This document shows, in pieces, positions 26,805 to 34,936 of a stretch of 49,799 nucleotides of DNA; the first letter of the stretch is position 1, and every line of letters begins with the position of its first letter. Location: NCBI GenBank assembly GCA_947175145.1, contig CAMWLY010000007.1, positions 1 through 49,799 of the forward strand, read 5' to 3'. Source of the stretch: an uncultured Muribaculaceae bacterium. Lineage in GTDB: Bacteria; Bacteroidota; Bacteroidia; Bacteroidales; Muribaculaceae. The position numbers and the translations under genes were made by a program. The notes beneath the pieces were generated by a model, which worked only from the letters and a program-made list of their open reading frames with translations, was not told where the DNA came from and made no database searches.

Positions 26805-26918
26805 ATGAAAAAGTCAGTTAATCGTCGCAGCGAAAAGCTTATGAACCGTATGGGTTTGATATCTATTTATGTAATCGGACTTACCGTTATCATGCTGCAG
26901 CTTCGCAGCGTGATTTGA
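26805..26918 (+). CDS. 37-residue candidate single-pass membrane protein
   Basis: A complete small ORF with an ATG at 26805 and TGA at 26916-26918, in the 294-bp gap between the XRE and phosphopantetheinyl transferase genes. The product has a basic N-terminus (KKSVNRRSEKLMNRM), then a hydrophobic helix GLISIYVIGLTVIML and a short basic tail, which is the classic layout of a small inner-membrane protein with the N-terminus inside. A possible -7 box TATTTTTG lies at 26725-26732, with no good -33 box. I recognise no family. Translation is not proven. Confidence 0.5.
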   Translation: MKKSVNRRSEKLMNRMGLISIYVIGLTVIMLQLRSVI

Positions 26919-26950
26919 GCAGAATGCCAAAGCCTGCAGTTGTAAGTCAA

Positions 26951-27655
26951 TTAAGATACAGCCGAGCCGAATTTCGCGCAGTTAGGGGAGTAGCAGAGAG
27001 TTACAATAAAATCATCTGATATATAGGAATACACACGTAGTTTAATGACTCTCTCTTGTATAAAGAGTTCGGTATCTCCGAAGAAATCTTCGGGGATATT
27101 TTTTGTGCCTTTGGGTAGTCCGAATTCACCTGCATCAAATACCGGGGTAGGAGGGCCGAGTTTGGGCATTCGTTTGATTACAATTTGTTCACGAAAATCA
27201 AGCCCCGGAGTGAGAGCAGCTTTATATGCGGCCTCCTTCATGGTCCATGCCATAATGTTACTCGTTAAGTCATCGGCATCGATCATATTGAGTTCAACGC
27301 TGTTCAGGAATCTCTCTCTCAGTCGAAGCACCTGACTGCGATCTGCTCTCTCGGCGTCTATTCCCAGACAAGCACGGCTTGAAAATTCATTGAGATTTAC
27401 TTCGGGTGTGGAGGGGAGAGTAGCGACCGCCCAGAGTCCCGGGCAGTGTGTAATCGATATGCGTGAAGATTCATTGATAAGAAACGGAGCTCCTGAATTG
27501 TAATGACCTATCTCCCGATAAGCCTCTTTGCCGTTTTCGCCATATAGTTGAACAGCCATCTGTCGCCAGGTGTCCCCTTTATAGTAATCTCCTCCGGTAA
27601 TCTCTTCAACTTTAATTCCCGGTGGTGTCGGGTGTCTCCAATATATGAAATCCAT
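26951..27655 (-). CDS. 4'-phosphopantetheinyl transferase superfamily protein
   Basis: A 234-residue Sfp-type transferase, which attaches the CoA-derived arm to carrier proteins. The Mg2+-binding motif is LGIDAER near residues 98-104, and the second motif WTMKEAAYKA is near 137-146 (family W-x-x-K-E-A-x-x-K). An N-terminal YWRHPTPPGIKVEEI segment is typical of the Bacteroidota form. Substrate could be the fatty-acid ACP or a specialised carrier; no carrier-protein gene is in the window. It lies 23 bp after gldE; this neighbourhood is common in the phylum. Confidence 0.88.
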   Translation of the reverse strand: MDFIYWRHPTPPGIKVEEITGGDYYKGDTWRQMAVQLYGENGKEAYREIGHYNSGAPFLINESSRISITHCPGLWAVATLPSTPEVNLNEFSSRACLGIDAERADRSQVLRLRERFLNSVELNMIDADDLTSNIMAWTMKEAAYKAALTPGLDFREQIVIKRMPKLGPPTPVFDAGEFGLPKGTKNIPEDFFGDTELFIQERVIKLRVYSYISDDFIVTLCYSPNCAKFGSAVS

Positions 27656-27678
27656 AACAGCTATGGTTTAAACTATCT

Positions 27679-29046
27679 TTACGATTCGATTCTTGAATCA
27701 GGTATGCAGACTTTGACTTTTACAATTCGATGGCGTTCCATCTGAATGACCTGACAGCGCACCGGTCCGCAGTCAAAAGTCTCCTTGACGGTCGGGAAAT
27801 CACCTTTCTTCTCGAGCAGCAACCCTGCCAGTGTCTCGGCATCTCCGGTCTGGCCTAATGATTCCTCCTCAATATCCAGAACTCTGCAGAAATCAGTCAG
27901 CGGTATCTTGGCCTCAAAGATATAAGTATTTTCGTCGACCTTATGATAGAGTCGGTTTGCTTCATCATACTCATCATCGATGTCACCTACAATCTCTTCG
28001 ATGATGTCTTCGAGAGTCACCAAGCCCTGGGTGCAACCATACTCATCGATTACAATAGCAATGTGCATCTTTCGCTGCCGGAAGTCTTCGAGCAAATCAT
28101 CGAGCATTCTTGATTCGGGCACGAAATAAGCTTCGCGAATCATCGATTGCCAGTTGGGACGATCCTCCTTGCCGATATAAGGAAGCAGATCCTTGCTGTA
28201 AAGAATGCCTTTAATCGAATCTTCAGTGGTGTCATAAACCGGGATTCTTGAATATCCTGTTTCCAGAATTATAGCCATCACATTCTCCCATGTATCATGC
28301 ACTTCAATCGCAGTAATATCGACTCTGGATATCATAACTTCGCGGGCTTCGCGCTCTCCGAAGTTGAGGATACCTTCAAGCATATCTTTATCCTCACCCT
28401 CCTTTACATCAGAGAGTTCAAGAGCTTTTTCAAGCTCATCGGTCGAAAGGTTCTCCTCTTTCTTGGTCACAACCTTATTGATAATTCCGGTTGATTTGAC
28501 CATGGCTTTTGCCAGGGGAGCGGTGATAATGGAAAGCAGGCGTATTCCGGGGGTAGCGGAGCGCACCCATTTTTCGGCGTGACTGCGAGCCACAAGTTTC
28601 GGCAGTATTTCGCCAAATAATAATAGCAGGAAAGTCATAAAGACTGTCTGCACCAGAAAGTTCAGGGCTGTGGAGCGAAATTCCACCACTTGATTGATAG
28701 CCACTGTCAGCACCACAACCATAGTGATATTTACCAGGTTATTGGCTATGAGTATAGTGGCTAAAAGTCGCTCCGGATTACTAAGTAACCGCCATGCATC
28801 GCGGTCGCGGGGATCCTCGGATTCTTCAATTGTCTCCAGAGATTGTGGTGAGAGTCCGAAAAATGCAATCTCGCTGCCCGACACGAAAGCCGATATCAGC
28901 AGGCATAGAAGCACTATGACTATCATAAATCCCCAACTGCTCCAACTCGAAGGTTCTAACCAAATAATTGCGCGCTCGGTGGCCGTTGAGGTTGAACAGA
29001 TTAAATTCTGGAGCCACAGTGTGGCCGGTAAAGGGTCGGTGTCCAA
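27679..29046 (-). CDS. gldE: GldE-like DUF21/CBS/CorC transporter-associated protein, TTG start
   Basis: A 455-residue integral membrane protein. It begins with a short periplasmic stretch, then a DUF21/CNNM membrane domain (about 35-200, with SGSEIAFFGL), two CBS domains (about 220-345, including GYSRIPVYDTTEDSIKGILY), and a CorC_HlyC domain (about 365-445) ending with RIVKVKVC. GldE was named from Flavobacterium gliding, but homologues occur in non-motile Bacteroidota. CNNM relatives transport Mg2+ or other divalent cations. The start is a TTG at 29046; a stop three codons upstream rules out longer forms, and the MDxDPLP beginning resembles other GldE proteins. Confidence 0.82.
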   Translation of the reverse strand: MDTDPLPATLWLQNLICSTSTATERAIIWLEPSSWSSWGFMIVIVLLCLLISAFVSGSEIAFFGLSPQSLETIEESEDPRDRDAWRLLSNPERLLATILIANNLVNITMVVVLTVAINQVVEFRSTALNFLVQTVFMTFLLLLFGEILPKLVARSHAEKWVRSATPGIRLLSIITAPLAKAMVKSTGIINKVVTKKEENLSTDELEKALELSDVKEGEDKDMLEGILNFGEREAREVMISRVDITAIEVHDTWENVMAIILETGYSRIPVYDTTEDSIKGILYSKDLLPYIGKEDRPNWQSMIREAYFVPESRMLDDLLEDFRQRKMHIAIVIDEYGCTQGLVTLEDIIEEIVGDIDDEYDEANRLYHKVDENTYIFEAKIPLTDFCRVLDIEEESLGQTGDAETLAGLLLEKKGDFPTVKETFDCGPVRCQVIQMERHRIVKVKVCIPDSRIES

Positions 29047-29076
29047 ATCAGTTTATGTTGGTTTTCAATCACAAAT

Positions 29077-30498
29077 TTATATCTTTTCCCCATCTTTTGC
29101 AACCCGGCTATTATAGATACTTTCCAAATATTCCCAGGCAGCATCATGTTCGTAGGGTATCTTGCCTTCGAGGATTGCCTCTTTGACCGCATCTTTAAGA
29201 ACGGCGATTTCGGCTCCCGGAGGCAATCCGAATTTCTCCATTATCTCATTGCCGTTGATAGGGTTCTTCCAATTGCGAAGCCGGTCTATATCATTGATTT
29301 CCGACATGCGGTGACGCAATTTCCTGAAGCCCTCGAGCTGACGACGCACCTTGGCCGGATTTTTGGAAGTGATATCGGCTTCGGCCAGTATCATGAGGTC
29401 ATCAAGATCCTCACCGGCATCGGTAATCAGCCTGCGAACTCCCGAATCAGTAACTCCGCTTTCGCCGACACTCTGCGGGCGCATGTGCAGCCCGACAAGC
29501 TTGGCCACATATTTCATCTTCTCGTTGAGCGGAAGTTTCATCTCCTTGAAAACGCGGGGAATCATCTTCTCTCCGATAAAATTATGGTTATGGAAGGTCC
29601 AACCGAGTTTGTTATCGTAGCGTTTGGTTTCTGGTTTTCCAATGTCGTGCAGCAATGCGCTCCAGCGTAACCATTCATTATCAGAAACTCCGGCCACATT
29701 GTCCACAACCTGAAGCGTATGAAGGAAATTATCTTTGTGACCTTTCCCCTCCATAATTTCAACCCCCTTTAAGGCATGTACCACCGGGAAGATTATTTCA
29801 AGCAGGCCGGTGCGGTCAAGCAGATGGAATCCGATTGAGGGTTTAGGTGACCGCATGATTTTACCCAGCTCATCGTTAATCCTCTCCTTAGTGATTATCT
29901 TGATTCTATCTTTATTGCGTTTTATCGCTTCAAATGTCTCGGGGTGAATTGTAAAATCGAGTTGAGTGGCGAATCTTATGGCGCGCATCATGCGCAGCGG
30001 ATCATCGCTGAATGTTATGTCCGGATTTAGCGGGGTGCGGATTATGCCGCGGCTCAGGTCGGCTATCCCTCCAAAGGGATCCACCAATTCTCCATATCTC
30101 TCCTTATTCAGGCAGACAGCCATGGCGTTGATGGTAAAATCGCGTCGGTTCTGATCATCTTCAAGAGTGCCATCTTCCACGATAGGGTTGCGGCTTTCAC
30201 GATGATAAGACTCGCGGCGCGCACCGACAAATTCCAATTCAAGATTGCCGGCTTTGACCTGGGCCGTACCATAGTTGGCATAAACGCTCAGACTCTTGCG
30301 TCTGCCTAATGCATCAGCTACCTGTTCGGCAAGTTCTATGCCGCTACCCACCGTCACAAAATCTATATCTTGCGAGGGCCTGTTCAGAAAAATGTCGCGC
30401 ACATAGCCTCCGACCACGTATGCTTCGCGGCCCATGCGGTCTGCGGTTTCACCTATAAGGCGAAACACCGGCTCTTTCAAATCTTCCGTCAGGTTCAT
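29077..30498 (-). CDS. cca: CCA-adding tRNA nucleotidyltransferase with HD domain
   Basis: A 473-residue polymerase-beta-fold nucleotidyltransferase that adds or repairs the 3' CCA of tRNA. The catalytic motif is VGGYVRDIFL (about 28-37) with DIDFV (about 42-46). RRDFTINAMA and the nucleotide-specificity block (ISDDPLRMMRAIRFATQLDF region) follow. An HD domain near 245-330 contains HTLQVVDNV and LLHDIGKPET, as in the HD-fused class. I chose the ATG at 30498; an upstream in-frame TTG would overlap the gldH end. The gap to gldH is 10 bp. Confidence 0.92.
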   Translation of the reverse strand: MNLTEDLKEPVFRLIGETADRMGREAYVVGGYVRDIFLNRPSQDIDFVTVGSGIELAEQVADALGRRKSLSVYANYGTAQVKAGNLELEFVGARRESYHRESRNPIVEDGTLEDDQNRRDFTINAMAVCLNKERYGELVDPFGGIADLSRGIIRTPLNPDITFSDDPLRMMRAIRFATQLDFTIHPETFEAIKRNKDRIKIITKERINDELGKIMRSPKPSIGFHLLDRTGLLEIIFPVVHALKGVEIMEGKGHKDNFLHTLQVVDNVAGVSDNEWLRWSALLHDIGKPETKRYDNKLGWTFHNHNFIGEKMIPRVFKEMKLPLNEKMKYVAKLVGLHMRPQSVGESGVTDSGVRRLITDAGEDLDDLMILAEADITSKNPAKVRRQLEGFRKLRHRMSEINDIDRLRNWKNPINGNEIMEKFGLPPGAEIAVLKDAVKEAILEGKIPYEHDAAWEYLESIYNSRVAKDGEKI

Positions 30499-30508
30499 TT
30501 CTTTTGAG

Positions 30509-30991
30509 CTAATTACATTGATCAAGTCGCAATCCTACATTGAGCAGGCCGCTGCTTTTGGTTTCATCAGCCAGTGGTGTCAGTGTCACAGTGAATCCCG
30601 GTGATAATCTGAGTTTGTCGCGGAGTGTGATTTCATATTCGCATACTCCATACTCACGATGCTTCGACATCTCTTTAGATTCAGGCTTCAGCACTATTGT
30701 ATCTTCGGCTAAGGTTCCTTTGTCATCATCATAGGTCACAACCAGAGGTAATGAGGAGAGAGTGTGTCTTGCCGGAGTGCGCAATATCAGAGTCATCTGA
30801 TAGTTTTCTCCTGCTAACCCACAGGAATCATCAGGGCATGGGGTAAATTCAAGAGCATAGTCTTGGGGCCAACCGTCGTTCGGTATCTCCTCGAATTTGA
30901 GATACGCGGGTGTATCGGCAGGTATGCAACCACCGGAAATCAAAATCAGAAACAGGGTAATTCCCGCCACATACCGTGTCATGGCTGTCAT
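30509..30991 (-). CDS. gldH: GldH-like lipoprotein
   Basis: A 160-residue predicted lipoprotein; the signal peptide ends in the lipobox ISGGC near residue 22. The family pattern is present though divergent: FEEIPNDGWPQD early, YQMTLILRT in the middle, and LSPGFTVTLTPLAD...GLLNVGLRLDQ at the end (G-x-y-x-f-x-l-x-x...L-x-g-x-x-x-vGl). GldH is needed for gliding in Flavobacterium, but the gene is widespread in non-gliding Bacteroidota, so its basic role is unknown. ATG at 30991 overlaps the ricT stop by 4 bp (ATGA), strong evidence for coupling and for this start. Confidence 0.68.
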   Translation of the reverse strand: MTAMTRYVAGITLFLILISGGCIPADTPAYLKFEEIPNDGWPQDYALEFTPCPDDSCGLAGENYQMTLILRTPARHTLSSLPLVVTYDDDKGTLAEDTIVLKPESKEMSKHREYGVCEYEITLRDKLRLSPGFTVTLTPLADETKSSGLLNVGLRLDQCN

Positions 30992-32334
30992 TGTTCACCT
31001 TCGGCTTTTGGTTTGCGGGAATGCTGACCCCGTCGGTGCGGCCTGTCACGACGCTCTCCCTGAGCACCATTTTTAGGTCCTCTCTTATCCTGATGTTGCG
31101 ATTTATCTCGCCCGGGGGCTTTCTCCTGATGCTGTACCTTATTATTATCTGCCCGATCCTGCTTCTGCTGTTTGCCTTTCTTTTTCTTGTTGCGACGCGA
31201 TTTATCAAATCTTGTCAGGCTTTCCTGCTCTACCAGATCAAGTGGTTTCTTGTCAGGCACAATATCCTCTTCGCGCAGCAGACTTTCGACCTTGGTGCCT
31301 TTTGAATTAAGCTCCATTATCTCAAAAGCCCTGTCAGCAGAGATTGTCACAAGATTTGCGGGTATTCTTTTATCGGTTGAATAAGTGACAGTGCCCTCCA
31401 GAATATCAGGCTTAAACCAGTAGTAGTCGCAATCCAGAGTCTGGAGCACAGCATCTCTCGGAGGTAATTTCTTTTGGGCTTCAGCGTAAACATCGGTCTC
31501 GAAGTTGAGACAGCATTTCAGCTTGCCGCACTGCCCGGCCAGCTTCTGCGGATTCATGGAGAGATCCTGCATTCGGGCCGCTCCGGTGCTGACTGACACA
31601 AAGTGGGTCATCCAAGATGCGCAGCACAAAGGTCTGCCGCAGGTGCCGATGCCTCCGATGCGGCCGGCTTCCTGACGCGCACCGATCTGCTTCATCTCAA
31701 TTCTAACCTTGAATGTATCGGCAAGAATCCTGATAAGTTTGCGGAAGTCCACTCGCCCATCGGCAATATAATAGAATATCGCTTTACCTCCATCGCCCTG
31801 ATACTCCACATCTCCGATTTTCATGTTGAGCTGGAGTTCTTCGGCTATTTTGCGGGCACCGATCATGGTGTCATGTTCTCTGGAACGTGCTTGTTCGAAT
31901 CTCTCGAGGTCGGCTTGAGAAGCGATGCGCAACACCTGTTTGAGTTCCACATCTTCTTTCACACCGTTTTTTCGCATCTGCAGGTGCACAAGTCGACCGG
32001 TCATGGATACACGCCCTATATCATGGCCAGGATTACCATCGACAGCCACAATATCGCCAATTTTAAGGTCGAGTCCCCTCGGATTTATATAGAAGCCTAC
32101 CCTTGTATTCTTAAACGATACTTCCACCGTGTCATAATCCTGACTTCCTGAGATATTTGAAAGCCAGTTGGTAGCCATCAGATTAGCGCGGGGGTATCCT
32201 CCTTCAGAGCAATAGCGGAGCTTCAGGCGGCGTATTGCCGCCTCGCGGTCCGCCTCGTTGAGGGTGCCGGCTGCAGGCAGGTCACCGATATTTTCCGGCA
32301 ACTCTATATATTTGTCATTTTTGTGGTTTTCCAC
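30988..32334 (-). CDS. ricT: RicT/YaaT-like PSP1 domain protein, GTG start
   Basis: A 448-residue cytoplasmic protein with a PSP1 domain (about 60-310). Two cysteine clusters, CGRPLCC near 235 and CGKLKCC near 270, match those of RicT, which in Bacillus subtilis joins RicA and RicF in an iron-sulfur complex acting on RNase Y. The last 70 residues are a basic, Lys/Arg/Gln-rich tail suited to RNA binding. It follows the RNase Y gene by 11 bp. The start is a GTG at 32334; no in-frame ATG lies nearby and AGAGG overlaps the start region. A direct RNase Y link in this phylum is inference from B. subtilis and from adjacency. Confidence 0.88.
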   Translation of the reverse strand: MENHKNDKYIELPENIGDLPAAGTLNEADREAAIRRLKLRYCSEGGYPRANLMATNWLSNISGSQDYDTVEVSFKNTRVGFYINPRGLDLKIGDIVAVDGNPGHDIGRVSMTGRLVHLQMRKNGVKEDVELKQVLRIASQADLERFEQARSREHDTMIGARKIAEELQLNMKIGDVEYQGDGGKAIFYYIADGRVDFRKLIRILADTFKVRIEMKQIGARQEAGRIGGIGTCGRPLCCASWMTHFVSVSTGAARMQDLSMNPQKLAGQCGKLKCCLNFETDVYAEAQKKLPPRDAVLQTLDCDYYWFKPDILEGTVTYSTDKRIPANLVTISADRAFEIMELNSKGTKVESLLREEDIVPDKKPLDLVEQESLTRFDKSRRNKKKKGKQQKQDRADNNKVQHQEKAPGRDKSQHQDKRGPKNGAQGERRDRPHRRGQHSRKPKAEGEQ

Positions 32335-32345
32335 CTCTATACGCC

Positions 32346-33887
32346 TTATTTTGCGAAGCTTACAGAGCGTGTCTCACGAATCACGGTGATTTTCACCTGA
32401 CCCGGATATGTCAGCTCATCTTGAATTCTCTTGGCGATTTCCGATGATAGTTTCTCGGTTTCCTCATCGGTTATCTTATCGGCACCTACGATTACACGGA
32501 GTTCGCGGCCGGCCTGAATAGCGTAAGTCTTCAATACTCCGGGATATGACAGAGCAAGCTGTTCGAGGTCGTTGAGTCGTTTGATATATGCCTCCACTAT
32601 TTCGCGGCGTGCACCGGGGCGAGCACCCGAAATTGCATCGCAAACCTGCACGATCGGGGCCAGCAGAGAGGTTTGTTCCACTTCATCATGGTGGGCTCCG
32701 ATAGCATTGCAGATATCAGGTTTCTCCTTGAATTTCTCTGCGAGTTTCATGCCGAGCAGTGCATGAGGCAGTTCCGGCTCGTCATCGGGCACTTTGCCTA
32801 TGTCATGCAGCAGACCTGCGCGACGTGCTTTCTTTGGATTCAGCCCTAATTCAGAAGCCATCACTGCACATAAGTTTGCAGTCTCACGTGAATGTTGCAG
32901 CAGATTCTGACCATAGCTGGAGCGATATTTCATCTTGCCGACCATTCGGATTAATTCGGGGTGAAGTCCGTGGATACCCAAATCGATGGTTGTGCGCTTG
33001 CCGGTTTCGATAATCTCCTCCTCAACCTGACGGCGCACTTTGGCTACCACCTCTTCGATGCGAGCCGGGTGAATGCGTCCGTCGGTCACAAGCTGGTGGA
33101 GTGCCAGGCGTGCAATTTCGCGGCGCACAGGGTCAAACCCTGACAATACGATGGCTTCCGGGGTGTCATCTACTATGATTTCTATGCCGGTGGCAGCTTC
33201 AAGAGCGCGGATATTGCGACCCTCGCGGCCTATGATGCGACCCTTAACCTCGTCATTGTCTATATGGAACACCGTTACCGAGTTCTCCACAGCAGTTTCG
33301 GTGGCTACGCGCTGGATTGACTGAATCACTATGCGCTTCGCCTCCTTGTTGGCCGTCATTTTGGCATCGTCCATTATATCATTGATATAACCGGCGGCTG
33401 CTGTTTTTGCTTCATCTTTAAGAGATTCCACAAGTTTCTCCTTAGCTTCCTCGGCAGAAAGACCGGATATTTTCACCAGTTCCTCCTGTGCCTGGCGCAT
33501 CATCTGATCTACTTCTGCTCCGCGGGCTTCGATGGTTTGCTCACGATTGTCAAGATTGACTTTCAGATTCTCCAGTTCCTTCTTGCGGCGGTTCTGGTCA
33601 CCCTGCTGCTGATTGAGCTGGATTTCCCTTTGTTTGAGACGTGCTTCCTGAGTCTGAGCCTTCTGCAGACGCTGGTTTGCTGTTTTTTCAGCCTCGCCGA
33701 TGATCTTCATCTCCTCCTCTTTGGCTTTGAGAATCCTCGCCTCTTTGAGGACCTCAGCCTCGCGGCGGGCATCGTCGAGTATGCGGTTAGCACTTGATGT
33801 GGCATTTTTCTTGCTGACCGACATCGCTATGATATAACCGGCTGCTAAGGCCGCCACAGCGATGATGATCCATATTGCAGTTGTCAT
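32346..33887 (-). CDS. rny: ribonuclease Y
   Basis: A 513-residue membrane-anchored endoribonuclease that starts mRNA decay. Order of parts: one N-terminal transmembrane helix ([18 protein letters not shown], about 5-22), a long coiled coil rich in Glu/Lys/Gln/Arg (about 30-190), a KH domain ([19 protein letters not shown], near 215-235), and an HD domain with HSRETANL and [21 protein letters not shown] near 355-380. All catalytic positions appear present. It starts downstream of a 223-bp non-coding gap after zapA and is followed by ricT. It probably shares the long zapB-to-PPTase transcript. Confidence 0.97.
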   Translation of the reverse strand: MTTAIWIIIAVAALAAGYIIAMSVSKKNATSSANRILDDARREAEVLKEARILKAKEEEMKIIGEAEKTANQRLQKAQTQEARLKQREIQLNQQQGDQNRRKKELENLKVNLDNREQTIEARGAEVDQMMRQAQEELVKISGLSAEEAKEKLVESLKDEAKTAAAGYINDIMDDAKMTANKEAKRIVIQSIQRVATETAVENSVTVFHIDNDEVKGRIIGREGRNIRALEAATGIEIIVDDTPEAIVLSGFDPVRREIARLALHQLVTDGRIHPARIEEVVAKVRRQVEEEIIETGKRTTIDLGIHGLHPELIRMVGKMKYRSSYGQNLLQHSRETANLCAVMASELGLNPKKARRAGLLHDIGKVPDDEPELPHALLGMKLAEKFKEKPDICNAIGAHHDEVEQTSLLAPIVQVCDAISGARPGARREIVEAYIKRLNDLEQLALSYPGVLKTYAIQAGRELRVIVGADKITDEETEKLSSEIAKRIQDELTYPGQVKITVIRETRSVSFAK

Positions 33888-33908
33888 TGTAATTTGATGT
33901 ATTGTAGA

Positions 33909-34000
33909 TTTATAGTTCGGTTCTCATGGTTAGTTTTCAGGTTGCGGCATCGCCTGTTCGGTTATCCCTAAAGGATACACGAACCGCCTCGAACTATAAA
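33909..34000 (-). ncRNA. structured RNA candidate between zapA and rny (possible 6S RNA or rny leader element)
   Basis: The gap 33888-34110 has no credible ORF. Within it 33909-33919 and 33990-34000 form a perfect 11-bp closing stem (TTTATAGTTCG with CGAACTATAAA), extended by GTTC/GAAC (33920-33923 with 33981-33984) across a 5-nt bulge. Inside are two hairpins: TATCC/GGATA with a 5-nt loop (33963-33977), and CAG+GCG paired with CGC+CTG (33938-33956). The result is a three-way junction. In several bacteria zapA is next to ssrS (6S RNA), which makes 6S one hypothesis; the multi-branched shape fits 6S less well. No terminator follows, so it could be a processed or cis-acting element in the rny leader. 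Confidence 0.45.
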
Positions 34001-34110
34001 CTGCAATTCCGGTCGGCTGCGTTTATTTCAAGATAAAGTGAAGAAGTGAACTTGTGGTAAAAACCGGATATAGCAAGCGGACTTAACAGGAATCAGGCAA
34101 AAGATTATAA

Positions 34111-34434
34111 TTACTCATAATCATCTTCATCAGATTCGGTCGATTTTTTATTGACCTGCTCCGGTTCCAGAAGTTGCATGCACTTGGCTGCTAATTCAGA
34201 AGCAGCCTCATAGCGTTCTTTAAGTTCGCCATAGAAACTGGCGTATTGGTATGCCACCATAGCCATGATTTCCTGGTCGGACTTTCCGGGAAATTGCTTG
34301 CGCCATTTCCGGTAGAGTTCGTCGGTGCCGCGTTCGGTGGCTCTGACGAAATCCTGGCGGTCGCGCGGCACTGAGAGTGCTATGCGCTGGTCGCCTATAT
34401 TGAGATACATCCTTATCTGTTCCACAGCGTTCAT
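34111..34434 (-). CDS. zapA: cell division protein ZapA
   Basis: A 107-residue cytoplasmic protein. The N-terminal globular part (IRMYLNIGDQRIALSVPRDR) and the following long helix match ZapA, which cross-links FtsZ filaments. The MVAYQYASFYGELKERYEAA segment is typical of the phylum. An acidic tail (TESDEDDYE) ends the protein. It begins four bases after the stop of the coiled-coil gene, with a GAGGAG ribosome-binding site overlapping that stop. Downstream is the structured RNA candidate, then rny. Confidence 0.88.
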   Translation of the reverse strand: MNAVEQIRMYLNIGDQRIALSVPRDRQDFVRATERGTDELYRKWRKQFPGKSDQEIMAMVAYQYASFYGELKERYEAASELAAKCMQLLEPEQVNKKSTESDEDDYE

Positions 34435-34438
34435 CTCC

Positions 34439-34735
34439 TCATTCCTTGAGCATTTCGAGGCAACGGTCGATGTTGCGGATTAATCCGGCGATGCGGCGTC
34501 GAGTGGCCACGAGTGTGTCGGGATTATCGGCCAGCTTGTGTGAGACTGTCAGATAGTCAGCTTCAAGTCTGGCGCGGTCACGCTCCTTCTGAGTTTCTGA
34601 CAGCTCATGCTCAAGATCTGAAATTCGGATCTCAAACAGCCGGCAACGCTCGCTGAGAGCGGCTTCACGCTCCTTTAGCTCGCTTATGTGCTTCTGCACT
34701 CGCTGCAACACTGTGAGCAAACTCTCTGCCATCAT
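34439..34735 (-). CDS. small coiled-coil protein upstream of zapA (ZapB-like)
   Basis: A 98-residue protein that is almost entirely helical, with a heptad-rich coiled coil over about residues 5-60 (ISELKEREAALSERCRLFEI onward) and a second helix near the C-terminus (RRIAGLIRNIDRCLEMLKE). No membrane or signal segment. Its size, coiled coil and place before zapA suggest a ZapB-like division partner; this is inferred from context, and sequence similarity to E. coli ZapB cannot be judged. First gene of the operon, with a promoter just before it. Two adjacent ATG codons (34735, 34732) could start it. Confidence 0.75.
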   Translation of the reverse strand: MMAESLLTVLQRVQKHISELKEREAALSERCRLFEIRISDLEHELSETQKERDRARLEADYLTVSHKLADNPDTLVATRRRIAGLIRNIDRCLEMLKE

Positions 34736-34747
34736 GCCAAATTTTCA

Positions 34748-34777
34748 CAAAGTTAATAAAAAAATTTGATGTATCAA
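34748..34777 (-). promoter_or_regulatory. promoter of the zapB-like to PPTase operon
   Basis: TAACTTTG -7 box on the minus strand (34755-34748), with a weaker ATTG at -33 (34777-34774) and an 18-bp spacer. Only 12 bp separate the box from the ATG at 34735, so the leader is very short. Confidence 0.5.
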
Positions 34778-34889
34778 TAGGTTGTTAATGCCCTGTTGCA
34801 TTAAAGCTGCTGTTTCTCTTCACTCTTTTATTTGACAGGTATCGTAAGTTAAAAAATGTTGGCTCCGCTTTTTCAGAGACTTTTAAAAT

Positions 34890-34920
34890 TTTGATGATTC
34901 CCTAATCAGTGTTAACTTTG
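34890..34920 (+). promoter_or_regulatory. Bacteroidota-type promoter of the LptD gene
   Basis: TTTG -33 (34890-34893), 19-bp spacer, perfect TAACTTTG -7 (34913-34920). Only 16 bp lie between the -7 box and the proposed TTG start at 34937, so the leader is about 13 nt. The rest of the divergent gap (34756-34889) holds only A/T-rich sequence. Confidence 0.75.
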
Positions 34921-34936
34921 CGTCTGCAATAACGAC

